DNA of 24,056 nt from positions 1-24,056 of the forward strand of contig CAYSVN010000013.1 of the NCBI GenBank assembly GCA_964434585.1, in the 5' to 3' direction. A program made the position numbers and the translations under genes. This DNA is from CAYSVN01 sp964434585. GTDB taxonomy: Bacteria; Patescibacteriota; Gracilibacteria; Peribacterales; Peribacteraceae. Positions 21,898-24,056 of the stretch are shown here, one piece after another. The number at the start of each line of letters is the position of its first letter. The first letter of the stretch is position 1. Under the pieces are notes generated by a model. It did no database searches. It saw only the letters and a list, made by a program, of their open reading frames with translations, and was not told the DNA's origin.

Positions 21898-24056
21898 ATG
21901 AATACATCTATTTATTTAACATTAAAGCAATTTATACGATTTGTGTCCTTATTTATAGGAACAGGCTTCATTGCAGGCTCAATTGTTCACTTCGGTGAAG
22001 GCGTAACTGTATGGGACGTGTCAGTTCTTATAATCGGCATCTTACTATTTGTATCGGCTTCTTTTGTAGAAAAATACAACAAACAAATTTCAAATCCAAT
22101 TGGCTTCTCGCTTTTTATAGTGCAATCATTATTATTAGCCATTGGAATTGGTATGGCAAGTGGTGGTACGCAACACTTTGTAGATACTCCTACCTATGCT
22201 TCAGTCTTAATACCGCTTGGTTTATGGATTGGTTTATTTGCGTTTTTATGGCGAGAAAAAATACAATTAACTAATATAAAGTGGATAACGATTATTGGTA
22301 TAGCTACTGCTACAGCAGTTATTGTATGGTTGGCATTAGGTCAGTTTAATACAATGCTACCAGAATCCCTTAGAGAAGGTCACGGCTCTCATGGTCATGG
22401 AGACTCTCATACTAACAATCATGATGATAACGTTACACAAGGTGAACAAGAGATGGCAGACATGATGGGGATCTCTATTGAAGAATTACGAAACCAAACC
22501 CCAGAGCAACACATGAAGGCAATGGAAGAACTAATGAATAATAATCACACAGATGAGCATGGCTTTTTACCTGCTAAAGATATAGACATTACAACATTGC
22601 CGCCCGTTCAACCAACAGAAGTGCTCCAAGTAAATGATGGCGATACCATCACATTAAACCCTACTATTGTACGCAAAGAAATTAACGGCAAGCAGTTTGC
22701 GATGTATGGGTATAATAATCAAATTCCTGGACCAGTAATTAAAGCCTCGCAAGGTGCAGAAATTACTGTAAATGTAGCCAATAAAATAGATATGGAAACA
22801 ACAATTCACTGGCATGGTCTACGTCTTGAGAATAGTAATGACGGCGTACCAAACCTGACACAGCCAGTTATTACACCTAACGATACCTATACATATACTA
22901 TCAAAATGCCAGACGAAGGCGTGTATTGGTATCACCCGCATGTCCGTGAGGATATTCAGCAAGATATGGGGCTTTATGGAAACATTCTTGTTAAACCCAC
23001 TAATAAAGATGCCTACAACCCTGTTAACACAGAAGAAACGTTAATAATTGATGATTTATTTATTGGAACAAGCGGTGAACCAGTCCCATACGGTGAACAT
23101 GACATATTAGAAAATGGCAAAGAGGATGTAAATTACAGCTTAATGGGAAGATTTGGAAATGTAATGCTTGTAAATGGAGAGCCAGATTTCACTTTCAATA
23201 CAACTAAAGGAGCAGTACACCGTTTCTATATAACCAACGTAGCAAATACACGTACATTTAACCTAGAAATACCAGGTGCAAAGCTAAAACGAGTTGGTGG
23301 TGATAGTGGACGATATGAAAGAGAGGTATTTGTAGATAGCGTTATTATTGCACCAGCCGAACGAACGGTACTGGAAGTTTATTTCCCAGAGAGTGGTACA
23401 TTTATTCTACAAAGTAATGCTCATAACATTAGAGAATTAGCAAGTTTTGAAGTCGCTGATGAGCTAGTGGAAGTAAGTTACAAAGATGTCTTTAATACTT
23501 TAAAAAGCAACCTAGATGTTATTGCAGAGATAGACACTTTTCGTGAATATTTTGATAAACCTGTAGATAAAGAATTGGTACTAGACATTGAAATGTTTGG
23601 ACCAATGGCAGCCATGGACCATTCTGGCATGGGACATCATGACAATGGAGACGAGACATTAGCAGGTATTGAATGGGAAGATGAAATGGCTGCTATGAAT
23701 ACTGCTATGAAAGCAGACGAGCTAGATTGGAATTTAGTTGATAAGGCTACTGGTAATAAAAATATGGATATTAACTGGCAGTTTGCAAAAGGTGACATTG
23801 TCAAAATACGAATAGTGAACGACCCAGATTCAGCGCACCCAATGCAACATCCTATACACTTGCACGGACAACGCTTCTTAGTGCTAGAAGAAGATGGTAT
23901 CCGTAACGATAACTTTGTATGGAAGGACACAGTCCTTGTGCCTACTGGCTCTACAACCGATATTCTTGTAGAAATGAGCAATCCAGGCTCATGGATGATA
24001 CACTGTCATATAGCGGAGCATTTAACGAATGGAATGATGGGAATGTTTACTGTTTC
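21898..24056 (+). CDS. Multicopper oxidase fused to a five-helix membrane domain (3' end beyond window)
   Basis: A frame of 719 codons still open at the window edge. Order: five predicted membrane helices (about 13-31, 39-57, 70-88, 100-118, 129-148), a His-rich linker (161-176, GHGSHGHGDSHTNNHD), a Met-rich module shared with the lipoprotein (182-214), then a multicopper oxidase (about 230 onward). All copper-site motifs are present: HWHG (304-307), HPH (346-348), HPIHLHG (651-657), and HCH...H...M with Cys703 and axial Met713. Met/His-rich MAAMDHSGMGHH lies before the last domain, as in CopA/CueO-type enzymes. Expected role: oxidation of Cu(I) or organic substrates with O2 outside the membrane, protecting from copper. 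Membrane helices at the N-terminus of such an oxidase are unusual. Little of the end is missing, since the last copper motif is already passed. Confidence 0.93.
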   Translation, partial: MNTSIYLTLKQFIRFVSLFIGTGFIAGSIVHFGEGVTVWDVSVLIIGILLFVSASFVEKYNKQISNPIGFSLFIVQSLLLAIGIGMASGGTQHFVDTPTYASVLIPLGLWIGLFAFLWREKIQLTNIKWITIIGIATATAVIVWLALGQFNTMLPESLREGHGSHGHGDSHTNNHDDNVTQGEQEMADMMGISIEELRNQTPEQHMKAMEELMNNNHTDEHGFLPAKDIDITTLPPVQPTEVLQVNDGDTITLNPTIVRKEINGKQFAMYGYNNQIPGPVIKASQGAEITVNVANKIDMETTIHWHGLRLENSNDGVPNLTQPVITPNDTYTYTIKMPDEGVYWYHPHVREDIQQDMGLYGNILVKPTNKDAYNPVNTEETLIIDDLFIGTSGEPVPYGEHDILENGKEDVNYSLMGRFGNVMLVNGEPDFTFNTTKGAVHRFYITNVANTRTFNLEIPGAKLKRVGGDSGRYEREVFVDSVIIAPAERTVLEVYFPESGTFILQSNAHNIRELASFEVADELVEVSYKDVFNTLKSNLDVIAEIDTFREYFDKPVDKELVLDIEMFGPMAAMDHSGMGHHDNGDETLAGIEWEDEMAAMNTAMKADELDWNLVDKATGNKNMDINWQFAKGDIVKIRIVNDPDSAHPMQHPIHLHGQRFLVLEEDGIRNDNFVWKDTVLVPTGSTTDILVEMSNPGSWMIHCHIAEHLTNGMMGMFTV
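22441..22539 (+). repeat. Met-rich 33-residue module, copy 2 (oxidase)
   Basis: Encodes residues 182-214 of the oxidase, between the His-rich linker and the first cupredoxin domain. It matches the lipoprotein module at 27 of 33 residues. Confidence 0.9.

Noticed and set aside
15700..24056. Second copy of the tRNA-His 3' end marking the right border of the element
   Set aside because: Only short chance matches were found, such as TAGAGCGT near 21022; nothing supports an attachment-site duplication inside the window.

Overview
The window is an AT-rich bacterial chromosome segment that most resembles a Candidate Phyla Radiation (Patescibacteria, Parcubacteria-like) genome. This is an inference from gene style, not a database match. 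The signs are short or stripped-down housekeeping proteins (a stand-alone riboflavin kinase domain, a Mur ligase with a shortened N-terminus), a secreted hexapeptide-repeat surface protein typical of these lineages, a NusA with an extra C-terminal Ada-like tail, and almost no Shine-Dalgarno sequences. The code is standard: UGA never appears in frame inside long conserved genes such as rpoC, and 18 of the 19 complete genes end in TAA or TAG.

Left part (1-9.1 kb): a membrane sortase diverges from a cluster of an SLH-domain exported protein, riboflavin kinase, a MurE-like ligase and RNase HII. The reading frames of this cluster overlap, so it is probably one operon. It converges on a secreted repeat-containing surface protein. 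A UvrD/PcrA-type helicase follows, then about 400 bp without a credible gene that holds a strong GC-rich hairpin, then a 99-residue unknown protein.

Middle (9.1-15.7 kb): core information genes. rlmE and rpoC lie on the minus strand with a strong terminator between them. nusA diverges from rpoC, so rpoC begins its own transcription unit and has no rpoB next to it. A complete tRNA-His(GUG) follows nusA.

Right part (15.7-24 kb): accessory DNA. A large serine recombinase reads antisense into tRNA-His and takes its last 21 residues and stop codon from the tRNA gene, which marks this as an integration junction. Behind it lie five minus-strand genes: an unknown, a DUF5659-type protein, a long unknown with a possible winged-helix tail, a zinc-ribbon protein and another unknown. 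Next come a membrane-anchored FxLYD-type protein and a plus-strand metal module. The module has a His/Cys-rich exported protein, a tiny lipoprotein and a multicopper oxidase fused to a five-helix membrane domain, cut by the window end. The lipoprotein and the oxidase share a 33-residue Met/His-containing module (27 of 33 identical), which is the most novel-looking feature here. The right end of the integrated element is not visible, so whether the copper genes are its cargo is open.

A pattern across the window: eight genes that begin a unit or follow a gap carry a TATAAT-like hexamer 6-9 nt before the ATG and no Shine-Dalgarno sequence, as expected for leaderless mRNAs.
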